This document shows positions 15,181 to 24,902 of a DNA stretch of 34,989 bases, piece by piece. The notes under the pieces are model-generated. The model was not told the DNA's origin. It ran no database searches and saw only the letters and a list, made by a program, of their open reading frames with translations. Made by a program: the position numbers and the translations under genes. This DNA comes from Streptomyces sp. ADI96-02 (lineage in GTDB: Bacteria; Actinomycetota; Actinomycetes; Streptomycetales; Streptomycetaceae): the NCBI RefSeq assembly GCF_003846185.1, contig NZ_ML123034.1, positions 717,876 through 752,864 on the forward strand, given 5' to 3'. Each line of letters begins with the position of its first letter. The first letter of the stretch is position 1.

Positions 15181-15786
15181 TCAGAGGCCGCCCCGCCCCG
15201 CTGTGACGTCCCGCGTCGGCGCGGCGAGGGCCGGGGCGTACCGCTGGAGCGTGATCCCGCTGCGGAAGGCCGTCGACTCCAGCAGTCGCAGGCGCGGGAC
15301 CTCGTACCCGTCCGGGAACAGGCGTCGGCCCCTGCCCTGGACCACGGGGTAGACGAACAGGCGGTACTCGTCGACCAGGCCGGCCGCGATCAGCGTGTGC
15401 GCCAGCGTGATGCTGCCGGTGAGCACGATGTCCTCGCCCTCCTGTCGCTTGAGGCGGCCGACCTCCTCGACCGGGTCCCCCGCCAGCACCGTCGAGTTCT
15501 GCCAGCGCGGATCGGTCAGCGTCGAGGACACCACGTACTTGCGCACCTGGTCGAGGTAGGCGGTGATGCCCGACGGGTCGTCGGTCTGCAGGGGCCAGTA
15601 GCCGCGGAAGTCCTCGAACGTCCGGCGGCCGACGAGCAGGGCGTCGGACCGGCCGTCCTGCCGGTGGCTCTCCGCCAGGACGTCGGAGAGATCGGCGTCC
15701 GCCTGCGCCTCGGCGCGGAACCAGTCCGTGATCATCTCGATCGAACCGTCGACGGTGATGTTCTGGGTGATCGCGAGGGTGCGCAT
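15181..15786 (-). CDS. Dihydrofolate reductase family (RibD C-terminal-like) protein
   Basis: A 201-residue protein of the RibD_C/DHFR-like fold that binds NADPH. The start RTLAITQNITVDGSIEMI matches the first strand; DALLVGRRTFEDFRGYWP near 55-72 is the conserved GRxTxE-like element; VLTGSITLAHTLIAAGLVDE near 120 is the cofactor-binding segment; VYPVVQGRGRRLFPDG near 148 is the family's signature end. Many Streptomyces paralogues exist and their substrates are unknown; this is not the riboflavin RibD itself, as the deaminase half is missing. The ATG at 15786 has GGAGA 7 nt upstream. Confidence 0.85.
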   Translation of the reverse strand: MRTLAITQNITVDGSIEMITDWFRAEAQADADLSDVLAESHRQDGRSDALLVGRRTFEDFRGYWPLQTDDPSGITAYLDQVRKYVVSSTLTDPRWQNSTVLAGDPVEEVGRLKRQEGEDIVLTGSITLAHTLIAAGLVDEYRLFVYPVVQGRGRRLFPDGYEVPRLRLLESTAFRSGITLQRYAPALAAPTRDVTAGRGGL

Positions 15787-15981
15787 GCCGGTTCTCCCGT
15801 TCTTCGCGTAGGCGTCCTGGGCGCCGCGGCTGCCGTGGGCGCCTGCCGTGGGTGCCGTCCACCTCTGTTGACCGCGGCGGGCCCCGCGAATCATCGGTGG
15901 CCGCCGCACACACCCGCCCCGCGCCCTGGGCGCACCCCGCACGGCCCCGCCGCGGTAGGGGCCAGACACCCGGAATTGGCC

Positions 15982-16012
15982 TTGGCACGCCACCGGGCGG
16001 GCGCTCTACCGT
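15982..16012 (+). promoter_or_regulatory. Leaderless promoter of phzF-like gene
   Basis: TTGGCA (15982-15987) and TACCGT (16007-16012) are 19 nt apart. The -10 ends 6 nt before the ATG, so transcription should start at the start codon. The gene lacks a ribosome site, which agrees. Confidence 0.5.
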
Positions 16013-16018
16013 CGCGGC

Positions 16019-16840
16019 ATGAGGATTCGCATCGTCGACGCGTTCACCGACCGCCCCTTCTCCGGCAACCCCGCAGGCGTCCTCCTGCTGGAGTCCGCCG
16101 CCTTCCCCGACGCCGTCCGGCTCCAGGAGATCGCCGCCGAGGTCAACCTCTCCGAGACGGCCTTCGCCCACCCGCTGCCGCCGGGAGGCGCGGCCGACTG
16201 GGCGCTGCGCTGGTTCACCCCGGCCACCGAGGTCGACATGTGCGGGCACGCGACGCTCGCCACCGCTCACGTCCTGCACGCGACCGGACGGGCCACCGGC
16301 ACGATGCGCTTTTCGGCACGCTGCGGCCTCCTGTCGGCCACCGCCCACCCGGACGGCTCCCTCACCCTCGACTTCCCGACCTCGCCGCTCGCACCGGTGC
16401 CCGTCCCGGCCGGTCTCGCCGAGGCACTGGGGGCCGAGCCGGTCGCGGTGTACGACACGGGCGAGTACGTCGGCGACCTCCTCGTCGAACTGCGCGACGA
16501 GCCCGCGGTCCGGGCCCTGACACCGGACTTCGCGGCACTCGCCGCCCACGCGCGCCGCGGCGTCATCGCCACCGCCGCGGCCGAGGACCCCGCCCGGGGC
16601 TACGACTACGTATCGCGCGGCTTCTTCCCCGGCGTCGGCATCGACGAGGACCCGGTCACCGGCAGCGCGCACACCGCGCTGGCGCCCTTCTGGTCGGCGC
16701 GCCTCGGCCGCGACGACCTCACCGGACTCCAGGCGTCCGCACGGTCCGGCCTGGTCCGCACCGCCCTGCGGGGCGAGCGCACCCTGCTGACCGGCACCGC
16801 CGTCACCGTCATCGACGGAGAACTGCTCACGGCGCTCTGA
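16019..16840 (+). CDS. PhzF family isomerase/epimerase-like protein
   Basis: A 273-residue PhzF-fold protein. The start FTDRPFSGNPAGVLLL and NLSETAF with the catalytic Glu46 are characteristic; MCGHATLATAHVL near 74 and DEDPVTGSAHTALAPFW near 210 are the other active-site signatures. PhzF isomerises trans-2,3-dihydro-3-hydroxyanthranilate in phenazine synthesis, but most homologues, as here, are outside phenazine clusters and of unknown substrate. No other phenazine gene is in the window. It is leaderless by position of its -10. It is divergent from the RibD-like gene. Confidence 0.87.
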   Translation: MRIRIVDAFTDRPFSGNPAGVLLLESAAFPDAVRLQEIAAEVNLSETAFAHPLPPGGAADWALRWFTPATEVDMCGHATLATAHVLHATGRATGTMRFSARCGLLSATAHPDGSLTLDFPTSPLAPVPVPAGLAEALGAEPVAVYDTGEYVGDLLVELRDEPAVRALTPDFAALAAHARRGVIATAAAEDPARGYDYVSRGFFPGVGIDEDPVTGSAHTALAPFWSARLGRDDLTGLQASARSGLVRTALRGERTLLTGTAVTVIDGELLTAL

Positions 16841-16847
16841 GGCACGG

Positions 16848-16866
16848 GGGCCTCACTCCGAGGCCC
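16848..16866. terminator. Hairpin after phzF-like gene
   Basis: GGGCCTC pairs with GAGGCCC around ACTCC, 8 bp past the stop and between convergent genes. Confidence 0.5.
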
Positions 16867-16897
16867 GGAGCTTCAGGGATACGCCCCGCCCTGGGGC

Positions 16898-17677
16898 TCA
16901 CGGCGTCGGCAGCCAGCCCACCTTCCCGGCGAGCAGGGCGTATCCGACGAACGCGCCGATGTCGAGCAGCGCGTGCGCGACGACCAGCGGCCCCACCCTC
17001 CCCCACCGCCGGTAGAGCAGCACGAACACGACGCCCATCACGAGGTTCCCGATGAACCCGCCGATGCCCTGGTACAGGTGGTACGAGGCGCGCAGTACGG
17101 AGCTGGCCGCCAGGGCGGCCATCGGCGTCCAGCCCAACTGGCCCAGCCGGCGCAGGAGGTAACCGACGACGATGACCTCCTCCACCACGGAGTTCTGCAC
17201 CGCGGAGAGGATCAGCACCGGGAACTTCCACCAGACGTCCGGCAGCGACTCGGGGACGACGGTGAGGTTGAAGCCGGAGGCCCTGGCCACCAGGTAGAAG
17301 GCCAGCCCGGCGCTGCCGATGCCGGCCGCGACGAGCGTTCCGCGGCCCAGGTCGAACCGGGGCCGGGTCCGGTCGAACCCGATCGTCCGCAGCCCCGCGC
17401 CCTCCCTGATCAGCAGGTGCGCCACGAGGGCCACCGGCACCAGCGCCGTCGTGATGCCGAACAGCTGCCAGGCCAGATCGAGCCAGGGACGGTCAGGTGC
17501 GTAGGACCCGTTCAGCGTCGCGGCCTGGTCCTTCAACCCTCCCGGCTTCGTCAGCGATCCGACGAAGCTGATCAGCGCGGACACGGCACTGGCGCCCAGC
17601 GAGAGCGCCAGGACCAGCACCGTCTCGGACCACACGATCCTTCGTGACGCCGCCTCCTCGGGAAGAGCATCAGCCAC
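16898..17677 (-). CDS. CPBP family intramembrane metalloprotease homologue
   Basis: A 259-residue membrane protein with about seven helices of the CPBP (CAAX protease/bacteriocin-processing, Abi) family. The signature region reads SVVEEVIVVGYLLRRLGQLG (near 155): the paired Glu are present, but the usual EExxxRG carries Val-Gly where Arg-Gly is expected. The second and third motifs appear as SYHLYQG and AHALLDIGAF, with the His and Asp residues. Members cleave membrane proteins or confer self-protection; the activity of this one is uncertain. GTG at 17677 has GGAGG 8 nt upstream and gives a sensible start; a longer upstream frame is Arg/Gly/Pro-rich and not real. Confidence 0.82.
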   Translation of the reverse strand: MADALPEEAASRRIVWSETVLVLALSLGASAVSALISFVGSLTKPGGLKDQAATLNGSYAPDRPWLDLAWQLFGITTALVPVALVAHLLIREGAGLRTIGFDRTRPRFDLGRGTLVAAGIGSAGLAFYLVARASGFNLTVVPESLPDVWWKFPVLILSAVQNSVVEEVIVVGYLLRRLGQLGWTPMAALAASSVLRASYHLYQGIGGFIGNLVMGVVFVLLYRRWGRVGPLVVAHALLDIGAFVGYALLAGKVGWLPTP

Positions 17678-17895
17678 GCGTCCCGCCTCCACCTGTTCCA
17701 CCTGCCTTCTGTTCCGCCCTCGCGCTCCGGAGCCCGCACCGGCGCCACCGCCGCCCGTACGGGGCACGAGGACACCGGGCGGCAGCCCGACGGGCGACCG
17801 CGGGCCCGGGACGTCACAGCTTGCCCGACGATCACGCCGCGGGCGGACACCGGGGGGAGGAACGTTCCGACCGGGGCGCGCGAAGGGGCCGCTCG

Positions 17896-17930
17896 CGCGC
17901 CGGTGCACGGAGCTGCGGCTCCCCGGCGCG
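17896..17930 (-). terminator. Nested hairpin (second of pair)
   Basis: CGCGCCGG (17896-17903) pairs with CCGGCGCG (17923-17930), enclosing GGAGC-tgcg-GCTCC. It lies behind the main terminator of the ligase gene. Confidence 0.5.
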
Positions 17931-17939
17931 TGCACGGGC

Positions 17940-17970
17940 CCGCGGCCCCCGGGCGTACCGGGGGCCGCGG
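17940..17970 (-). terminator. Terminator of glutamate-cysteine ligase family gene
   Basis: CCGCGGCCCCCGG pairs perfectly with CCGGGGGCCGCGG (13 bp, 5-nt loop), starting 10 bp after the stop codon. Confidence 0.75.
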
Positions 17971-17980
17971 CCTCGCCCGT

Positions 17981-19486
17981 TCAGGGCGCCGGGAACCCCA
18001 CCGGCCAGGTGTGCACCGGCTCTCCCGCGTGCATCAGCTCGGCGTACCGCCGGGTGGTCGCCGCCAGGGCCGCGTCCCGGCCGAGCCCCGCGTCGACCGC
18101 GCGGCGGTACGTGGCGACCTGCCAGGAGGCCCCGTTGACGCGCCGCTTGCAGCGCTCCTCGATCACGCCGAGGTAGCGGTCCCGGTCCGCCGGCTCGATA
18201 TGCCAGGCGTCCAGCCCGGCGGCGGCGAGCGGCAACAGCTCCTCCTGGACGAGCCGGACGGCGGGGATCCGGGCCAGACCGCCGGAGCGGCCGGCCCGCG
18301 GCCAGGTCAGCTCGGCGTCGATGCCGTGACGGCACGCCTCGTCGAAGTTCTCCGCCGCGGCCTCGAACGGCAGCTTGCTCCACACGGGCCGGGATTCCTC
18401 GGCGAGCGCCCGTACGAGCCCGTAGTAGAACGCGGCGTTGGCGATCACGTCCGTGACCGTGGGCCCGGCGGGCAGCACCCGGTTCTCCACGCGCAGATGC
18501 GGAACGCCGCCGGCCGTGTCGTACACCGGGCGGTTCCACCGGTAGACGGTGCCGTTGTGCAGGACCAGTTCGGCGAGCTCGGGCACCCCGCCCTCGTCGA
18601 GGACGCGCAGGGGCTCCTCCTCGTCGCAGATCGGCAGCAGCGGGGGGAAGTAGCGCACGTTCTCCTCGAAGAGCTCGTAGGCGGAACCCACCCACCGCTC
18701 GCCGAACCACGTCCTCGGCCGCACCCCCTGGTTGGCCAGCTCGGGCGGGCGTACGTCGGTCGCCTGCTGGAACAACGGGGGCCGCGACTCCCGCCACAGC
18801 TCCTTGCCGAACAGGAACGGGGCGTTGGCGCCCAGCGCGATCTGGACGGAGGCGATCGCCTGGGCCGCGTTCCACACGTCGGCGAACCGGGCGGGCGTCA
18901 CCTGGAGATGGAGCTGGACCGAGGTGCACGCAGATTCCGGGGCGATCGACGGCGAGGTGGCGACCAGCCGCTCCGGACCTTCGATATCGAGGATGAAATC
19001 CTCGCCCCGGGCCGCGGCCATTTGATCGTTGAGCAGGGTGTAGCGGTCGACGTCCGAGAGATTCGCCGAGACCACGTCATGCTCGCCCAGGGTGGGCAGG
19101 ATTCCGATCATGACGATCCCCGCGTCCACCTCACCGGCCTTCCGGTGGGCGTACGCGAGGCCCGTGCGCAGCTCCTCCGCGAGCTGATCGAATACCCGGC
19201 CGCCGAGTCGGTGCGGGACGATATTCACTTCCAGGTTGAACATCCCGAGTTCGGTCTGGAAATCCCGGCTCGCGATGCGTTGGAGCACTTCCTTATTCAT
19301 CATCCGCGGCATGCCGTCGGGGCCCGCGAGATTCAGCTCTATCTCCAGGCCCATCAGGTTTCTCGGACGGTCGAACCTCCGCTCCGCCAGAAGCCTCTCC
19401 AGCCCCTCCAGGCACTGGTTCAGCTTCGTGCGGTACGCCTGCCGATCGGACAGGTCAAAGGCTTTCGCCACGACCTTCTCCCCCAT
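17981..19486 (-). CDS. Glutamate-cysteine ligase family protein
   Basis: A 501-residue enzyme of the GCS2-type ATP-dependent carboxylate-amine ligase family. The N-terminal GLEIELNL (46-53) and NLEVNIVPHRLGG (84-96) are the substrate and Mg-ATP binding segments; TSVQLHLQV, FLFGKELW and LRVENRVLPAGPTVTD are further family marks. In actinobacteria such enzymes make gamma-glutamylcysteine for ergothioneine (EgtA) or act on other amines; none of the egt genes are nearby, so the acceptor is open. The ATG at 19486 has GGAGGG 8 nt upstream. It is divergent from the 194-residue unknown across a 490-bp gap, and may share control with it. Confidence 0.82.
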   Translation of the reverse strand: MGEKVVAKAFDLSDRQAYRTKLNQCLEGLERLLAERRFDRPRNLMGLEIELNLAGPDGMPRMMNKEVLQRIASRDFQTELGMFNLEVNIVPHRLGGRVFDQLAEELRTGLAYAHRKAGEVDAGIVMIGILPTLGEHDVVSANLSDVDRYTLLNDQMAAARGEDFILDIEGPERLVATSPSIAPESACTSVQLHLQVTPARFADVWNAAQAIASVQIALGANAPFLFGKELWRESRPPLFQQATDVRPPELANQGVRPRTWFGERWVGSAYELFEENVRYFPPLLPICDEEEPLRVLDEGGVPELAELVLHNGTVYRWNRPVYDTAGGVPHLRVENRVLPAGPTVTDVIANAAFYYGLVRALAEESRPVWSKLPFEAAAENFDEACRHGIDAELTWPRAGRSGGLARIPAVRLVQEELLPLAAAGLDAWHIEPADRDRYLGVIEERCKRRVNGASWQVATYRRAVDAGLGRDAALAATTRRYAELMHAGEPVHTWPVGFPAP

Positions 19487-19594
19487 CGAGGGGTCCCTCC
19501 TCCAGTGGCGGCCCGCTGCCCGGGCCGCTCGCATCACGATCGATAATGCCCAGTGAGAGTGATCCGTAACGCCCCGCGAGCCACCGGGAACCGC

Positions 19595-19600
19595 TAGTCT
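19595..19600 (+). promoter_or_regulatory. Candidate -10 for the 194-residue unknown
   Basis: TAGTCT fits TANNNT exactly; no clear -35 at 17-18 nt upstream. If used, transcription starts near 19607 and the leader is about 370 nt long. Confidence 0.35.
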
Positions 19601-19740
19601 GGTGTGACGGAGACCGCAGGCACATTCGCTTGGCAAGCGGCCATGCGCATTTTCCGCCGGAGAAGGCGTGGCGGAAACACCGATGAGTTTCGGCCGACCG
19701 CACCGGCGGAGGATCCCCAGGCCGGGGACGAAAGCCGCCG
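19601..19740 (+). ncRNA. Candidate structured leader RNA
   Basis: GGTGT (19601-19605) pairs with ACACC (19677-19681) and encloses two hairpins: CGCTT-ggc-AAGCG (19627-19639) and TTTCCGCC/GGCGGAAA (19651-19658/19670-19677). A second element, CGGCGG/CCGCCG (19704-19709/19735-19740), encloses TCCCC-aggcc-GGGGA. The layout resembles a three-way junction followed by a long hairpin. I could not match it to a riboswitch class I know (c-di-AMP, c-di-GMP, cobalamin or glycine). Confidence 0.3.
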
Positions 19741-19763
19741 AACAAATCAGCAGGAATACCGCG

Positions 19764-19826
19764 ATGCGAAGTCCCGATGTCGCCTTGTGCGAAATGTGCG
19801 CGGCGGCTAGCCGAAACACCGTGTGA
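19764..19826 (+). CDS. Possible 20-codon leader ORF
   Basis: ATG with AGGA 8 nt upstream encodes a 20-residue peptide with a CEMC motif and ends in TGA about 150 nt before the 194-residue gene. It may be a regulatory upstream ORF, given the neighbouring cysteine-related ligase. No coding bias can be judged at this length. Confidence 0.25.
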   Translation: MRSPDVALCEMCAAASRNTV

Positions 19827-19975
19827 ACACGCGTCGTATAAACTCCCGCTCACGAGGCAGCGAGCTGACGCGTCAGGCCCGTCACCGGCCTCTTCTGGCA
19901 CCGCACGCCGACAGCGCCGTCTGCACCCGTCCCACCCACGCATCACCGTGTCTCCGAAGTGAGAGGCGACCCACT

Positions 19976-20560
19976 ATGCCGCTGCATGTTCCCTCGGCCC
20001 CCGCGCCCGCACTGCGCAGCGTTCTCGCGGCCCTCGGTTCCCCCACCGCCGTCCGCGAGGCCCGAACATCCGCTCTCCGGTCCGTCCAGGGACCGCTGAG
20101 CCCCGAGCTACCGCTTCCCGTGCACGTCCTGGACCGGATCGCCGGCGACGGAACGACACCGCTCACGCATCTGGCCGCCTGGCGTTTCCTGATCCGGAGC
20201 GAGGGCCGCGCCATCGCCGCCGCGGACACCATGCGCACTCCGGACGGCTGGGCCTTCTCGCACTTCTTCGAGGGCCCCTACCTCGCCTCGACGGAGCTGG
20301 CGCTGGGCCAGGCGGAGGCGTCCGCCACCTCGTACCAGGCGAGACTCCTGTCCATTCCGGAGCTGTACATGCTCACGCTCTGGCTGCACGGCGACACCGG
20401 CGCGGACGCGTCGGGCGGCGTACTGGCCCCGGCCGACGTCCTCGTGCCGCTGGCGCCGGCCCCGCCGGGCATCGCCGCGCACCGGCCGCACCGGGTCGCC
20501 GATCTGCTCCCGGTGATGACCCTGCGCGTGTCGCCCGGTCCCCTGCTCAGCTCCGCCTGA
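19976..20560 (+). CDS. Conserved-looking hypothetical protein, 194 residues
   Basis: A soluble protein with good codon bias but no family I recognise. The N-terminal 50 residues are Ala/Pro/Ser-rich; the centre (LPVHVLDRIAGDGTTPLTHL, then AAWRFLIRSEGRAIAAADTM) reads like an alpha/beta domain, and SHFFEGPYLASTELALGQAE and YMLTLWLHGDTG are distinctive. There is no signal peptide or membrane helix. The ATG has GAGAGG about 10 nt upstream. It is divergent from the glutamate-cysteine ligase family gene and preceded by a long hairpin-rich leader. No function is assigned. Confidence 0.75.
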   Translation: MPLHVPSAPAPALRSVLAALGSPTAVREARTSALRSVQGPLSPELPLPVHVLDRIAGDGTTPLTHLAAWRFLIRSEGRAIAAADTMRTPDGWAFSHFFEGPYLASTELALGQAEASATSYQARLLSIPELYMLTLWLHGDTGADASGGVLAPADVLVPLAPAPPGIAAHRPHRVADLLPVMTLRVSPGPLLSSA

Positions 20561-20894
20561 GCCGCGCCGCGCACAGCCGCCCCCGCGGTGCCCCCGCTCC
20601 CGGAGCCCGACCACGTACGGGCCCCCGGCGGACGGGACACCGCGGGGGCGCTTCTGCGCCCACTCGGCCTAGTCCGCTCAGGCCACCCCGAACCACCCGA
20701 AGGGACAGTGCAGTTGCGGTGAACCGTCCGCGCGGGTGACGCGTCTTGGCAGGAGTACGGGAGCTACGGCGAAATCCCTGCGGAATCAGCGCCGTGGGGC
20801 AACACTGGGACCGGACCGAACGGATACGGGGGCGGCCATGAACGACTCGTCCAGCCGCAGGACACTCACCTCGACGCAGCGAAAGAACCCAGCC
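20561..20894. other. Intergenic, terminator and presumed promoter
   Basis: 334 bp between two plus-strand genes. The first 90 bp hold a long hairpin; the rest should hold the DUF5999 promoter, but I see no clear hexamers. Confidence 0.5.
20579..20649 (+). terminator. Long-loop hairpin, 12-bp stem
   Basis: GCCCCCGCGGTG (20579-20590) pairs perfectly with CACCGCGGGGGC (20638-20649) around a 47-nt loop, 19 bp after the stop codon. Confidence 0.5.
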
Positions 20895-21101
20895 ATGTGC
20901 CAGCACCAGCCACCCTGCCCGACCGCCGACTCGCCCGACCGGGAGGCGGCCCGCCTGACGGCCCACCACCCCGAACAGGGCTGGAGCCTCCTGTGCAACG
21001 GGGTCCTGCTCTTCGAGGACACCGGCGAGCTGCTGCCGAACGGGCAGATCATCGCTCCGAACCGGCCGCTGGGGGCCGGCCGCGTGATGAGGGCCGCCTG
21101 A
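20895..21101 (+). CDS. DUF5999 family small protein
   Basis: A 68-residue protein with the typical start MCQHQPPCPTADSPDREAAR and the core EQGWSLLCNGVLLFEDTGEL, LLPNGQIIAP, as in the DUF5999 family that I recall as widespread in Streptomyces. The three Cys at the N-terminus (MCQHQPPCP and a later LLCNG) may bind a metal; this is inference. It has been noted in the family as small and soluble, with no known role. The start at 20895 fits the family; an in-frame ATG at 20838 is less likely. The ribosome site is weak. Confidence 0.82.
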   Translation: MCQHQPPCPTADSPDREAARLTAHHPEQGWSLLCNGVLLFEDTGELLPNGQIIAPNRPLGAGRVMRAA

Positions 21102-21134
21102 GGCGCACGTACGGCAACCCGAGGCGCACGTACG
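21100..21134. repeat. Two direct copies of GAGGCGCACGTACG
   Basis: The 14-bp repeat occurs at 21100-21113 and 21121-21134, period 21. The first copy begins in the stop codon of the DUF5999 gene. Confidence 0.6.
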
Positions 21135-21137
21135 AAA

Positions 21138-21171
21138 GGGGCCGGCCCGGAGACATCTCCGAACCGGCCCC
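21138..21171. terminator. Bidirectional terminator between DUF5999 gene and gcvP
   Basis: GGGGCCGG pairs with CCGGCCCC and encloses CGGAGA/TCTCCG. It serves two convergent genes. Confidence 0.75.
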
Positions 21172-21220
21172 GACGCATGTCCGGCGTGCACCGCTCACGG
21201 CCCACGCACCGCGATGCGGC

Positions 21221-24106
<2,886 letters not shown>

Positions 24107-24140
24107 GGTGGAGGCCTCCTGGTCTGACACGACCTGCGAG

Positions 24141-24164
24141 GGGCACCGCGCGGCGCGGGTGCCC
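24141..24164 (-). terminator. Hairpin between glycine riboswitch and gcvP
   Basis: GGGCACC pairs with GGTGCCC around a GC-rich loop, 18 bp past the second aptamer and 34 bp before gcvP. It is a candidate for the riboswitch expression platform. Confidence 0.4.
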
Positions 24165-24181
24165 GAACGGCCTCCCCCTCT

Positions 24182-24394
24182 GTCATCTCGACCTGAGAGC
24201 TTCACCGGCGCGCCCGGGGGCGTACCGGCTTTCACCGTCGGTGAGGGTCGAGTCCGTCCCGGCCTGCGCCCGCACGGAACCGCCCTGCTTTCCAGAGTGA
24301 CCTCGTCCGTGCGGTACGGGGGCCTGAGAGATTCCGGGGAGGATTTGCTCCTTCGGCGCCTCCGGATTCCGCACCGGAGGACTCTCCCGCACGG
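24182..24394 (-). ncRNA. Tandem glycine riboswitch
   Basis: Two adjacent glycine aptamers on the minus strand, just ahead of gcvP. Aptamer 1 (24307-24394) is closed by CCGTGCGG/CCGCACGG and carries the consensus GGGAGAG, CGCCGAAGGAGCAA and CTCTCAGGC. Aptamer 2 (24182-24301) is closed by GTCAC/TGAC and carries CTCTGGAAAGC, CGACGGTGAAAGCC and CGCCGGTGAAGCTCTCAGG. Such tandem elements switch on glycine cleavage genes when glycine is high. The short linker between the aptamers is typical. The hairpin at 24141-24164 may be part of the switch. Confidence 0.92.
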
Positions 24395-24412
24395 GGTCGG
24401 CAGCCGCGTCCC

Positions 24413-24418
24413 AGACTA
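24413..24418 (-). promoter_or_regulatory. Probable -10 of gcvP transcript
   Basis: TAGTCT on the minus strand puts the transcription start about 12 nt before the first glycine aptamer. No good -35 is seen. Confidence 0.45.
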
Positions 24419-24530
24419 CCAGCGGCCACCGCGGGGGGAGCTCTCGAGTGGCCGACGCCGCGGATCTGCACTTGTGTGGTGGTGGAGCGACAGGGAGCAC
24501 CCTGAGCAGTTGCGACCCGTGGGAGGCACC

Positions 24531-24902
24531 GTGCAGGCCGACATCGATCCGCGCCGCCTGATCGGCCGCAAGGCGTTCGATCGCAAGGGCGCCAAGATCG
24601 GAACGGTGGACGAGGTCTACCTCGACGACGCGACGGGCGTGCCCGAGTGGGCGGCCGTACGCACCGGACTCTTCAGCAGGGACGCGTTCGTCCCGCTCGA
24701 ACCCAGCGAGTTCGAGCAGGATGTGCTGCGGGTCCCGTTCGACCGGGCGCTGATCAAGGGGGCGCCGGACTTCGGCGTCGGCCGGCACCTGTCGCCCGAG
24801 CAGGAACTGCAGCTCTACCGCCACTACGGACTGGACTCGCCTCCGGCGGAGGGCGCCGGTCCGGGCCGGGACTTCGGCAGGCTGGCCGGCCAGGAGGAGT
24901 AG
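24531..24902 (+). CDS. PRC-barrel domain protein
   Basis: A 123-residue protein with one PRC-barrel domain (about 8-80): IDPRRLIGRKAFDRKGAKIG, TVDEVYLDDATGVPEWAAVR, then FVPLEPSEFEQDVLRVPFDR. The C-terminal part has LSPEQELQLYRHYG, a short helix often found after PRC-barrels in Streptomyces stress proteins. These domains bind proteins or membranes and their role is poorly known. The GTG start has GGGAGG 4 nt upstream. Its last 79 bp overlap the 3' end of dinB on the other strand, and it is divergent from the gcvP riboswitch. Confidence 0.85.
   Translation: MQADIDPRRLIGRKAFDRKGAKIGTVDEVYLDDATGVPEWAAVRTGLFSRDAFVPLEPSEFEQDVLRVPFDRALIKGAPDFGVGRHLSPEQELQLYRHYGLDSPPAEGAGPGRDFGRLAGQEE

Larger units (their letters stand above)
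17678..17980. other. Intergenic, holds terminators of the downstream gene
   Basis: 303 bp between two minus-strand genes. It must contain the promoter of the CPBP gene near 17690-17750, though I see no convincing hexamers. The left-to-right end is filled by the two hairpins listed separately. Confidence 0.5.
19487..19975. other. 490-bp divergent intergenic region
   Basis: Lower in GC than its flanks. It contains a possible -10 for the ligase gene (CATTAT on the minus strand, 19543-19548), a possible rightward -10 (TAGTCT, 19595-19600), a stack of hairpins (19601-19740) and a 20-codon ORF. The last 150 bp show nothing further. Confidence 0.5.

Noticed and set aside
16019..16840. Part of a phenazine cluster
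   Set aside because: Only a PhzF homologue is present; no other phz gene is nearby and PhzF-like proteins are common outside phenazine pathways.
17981..19486. egtA of an ergothioneine cluster
   Set aside because: No egtB, egtC or egtD next to it, so the gene symbol is not justified.
19601..19740. c-di-AMP (ydaO) or c-di-GMP riboswitch
   Set aside because: GGGGACGAAAGCC looks faintly similar, but the other conserved blocks of either class are missing.
19777..19962. 61-codon plus-strand frame in the divergent gap
   Set aside because: No ribosome site and no codon bias; it reads through the leader.
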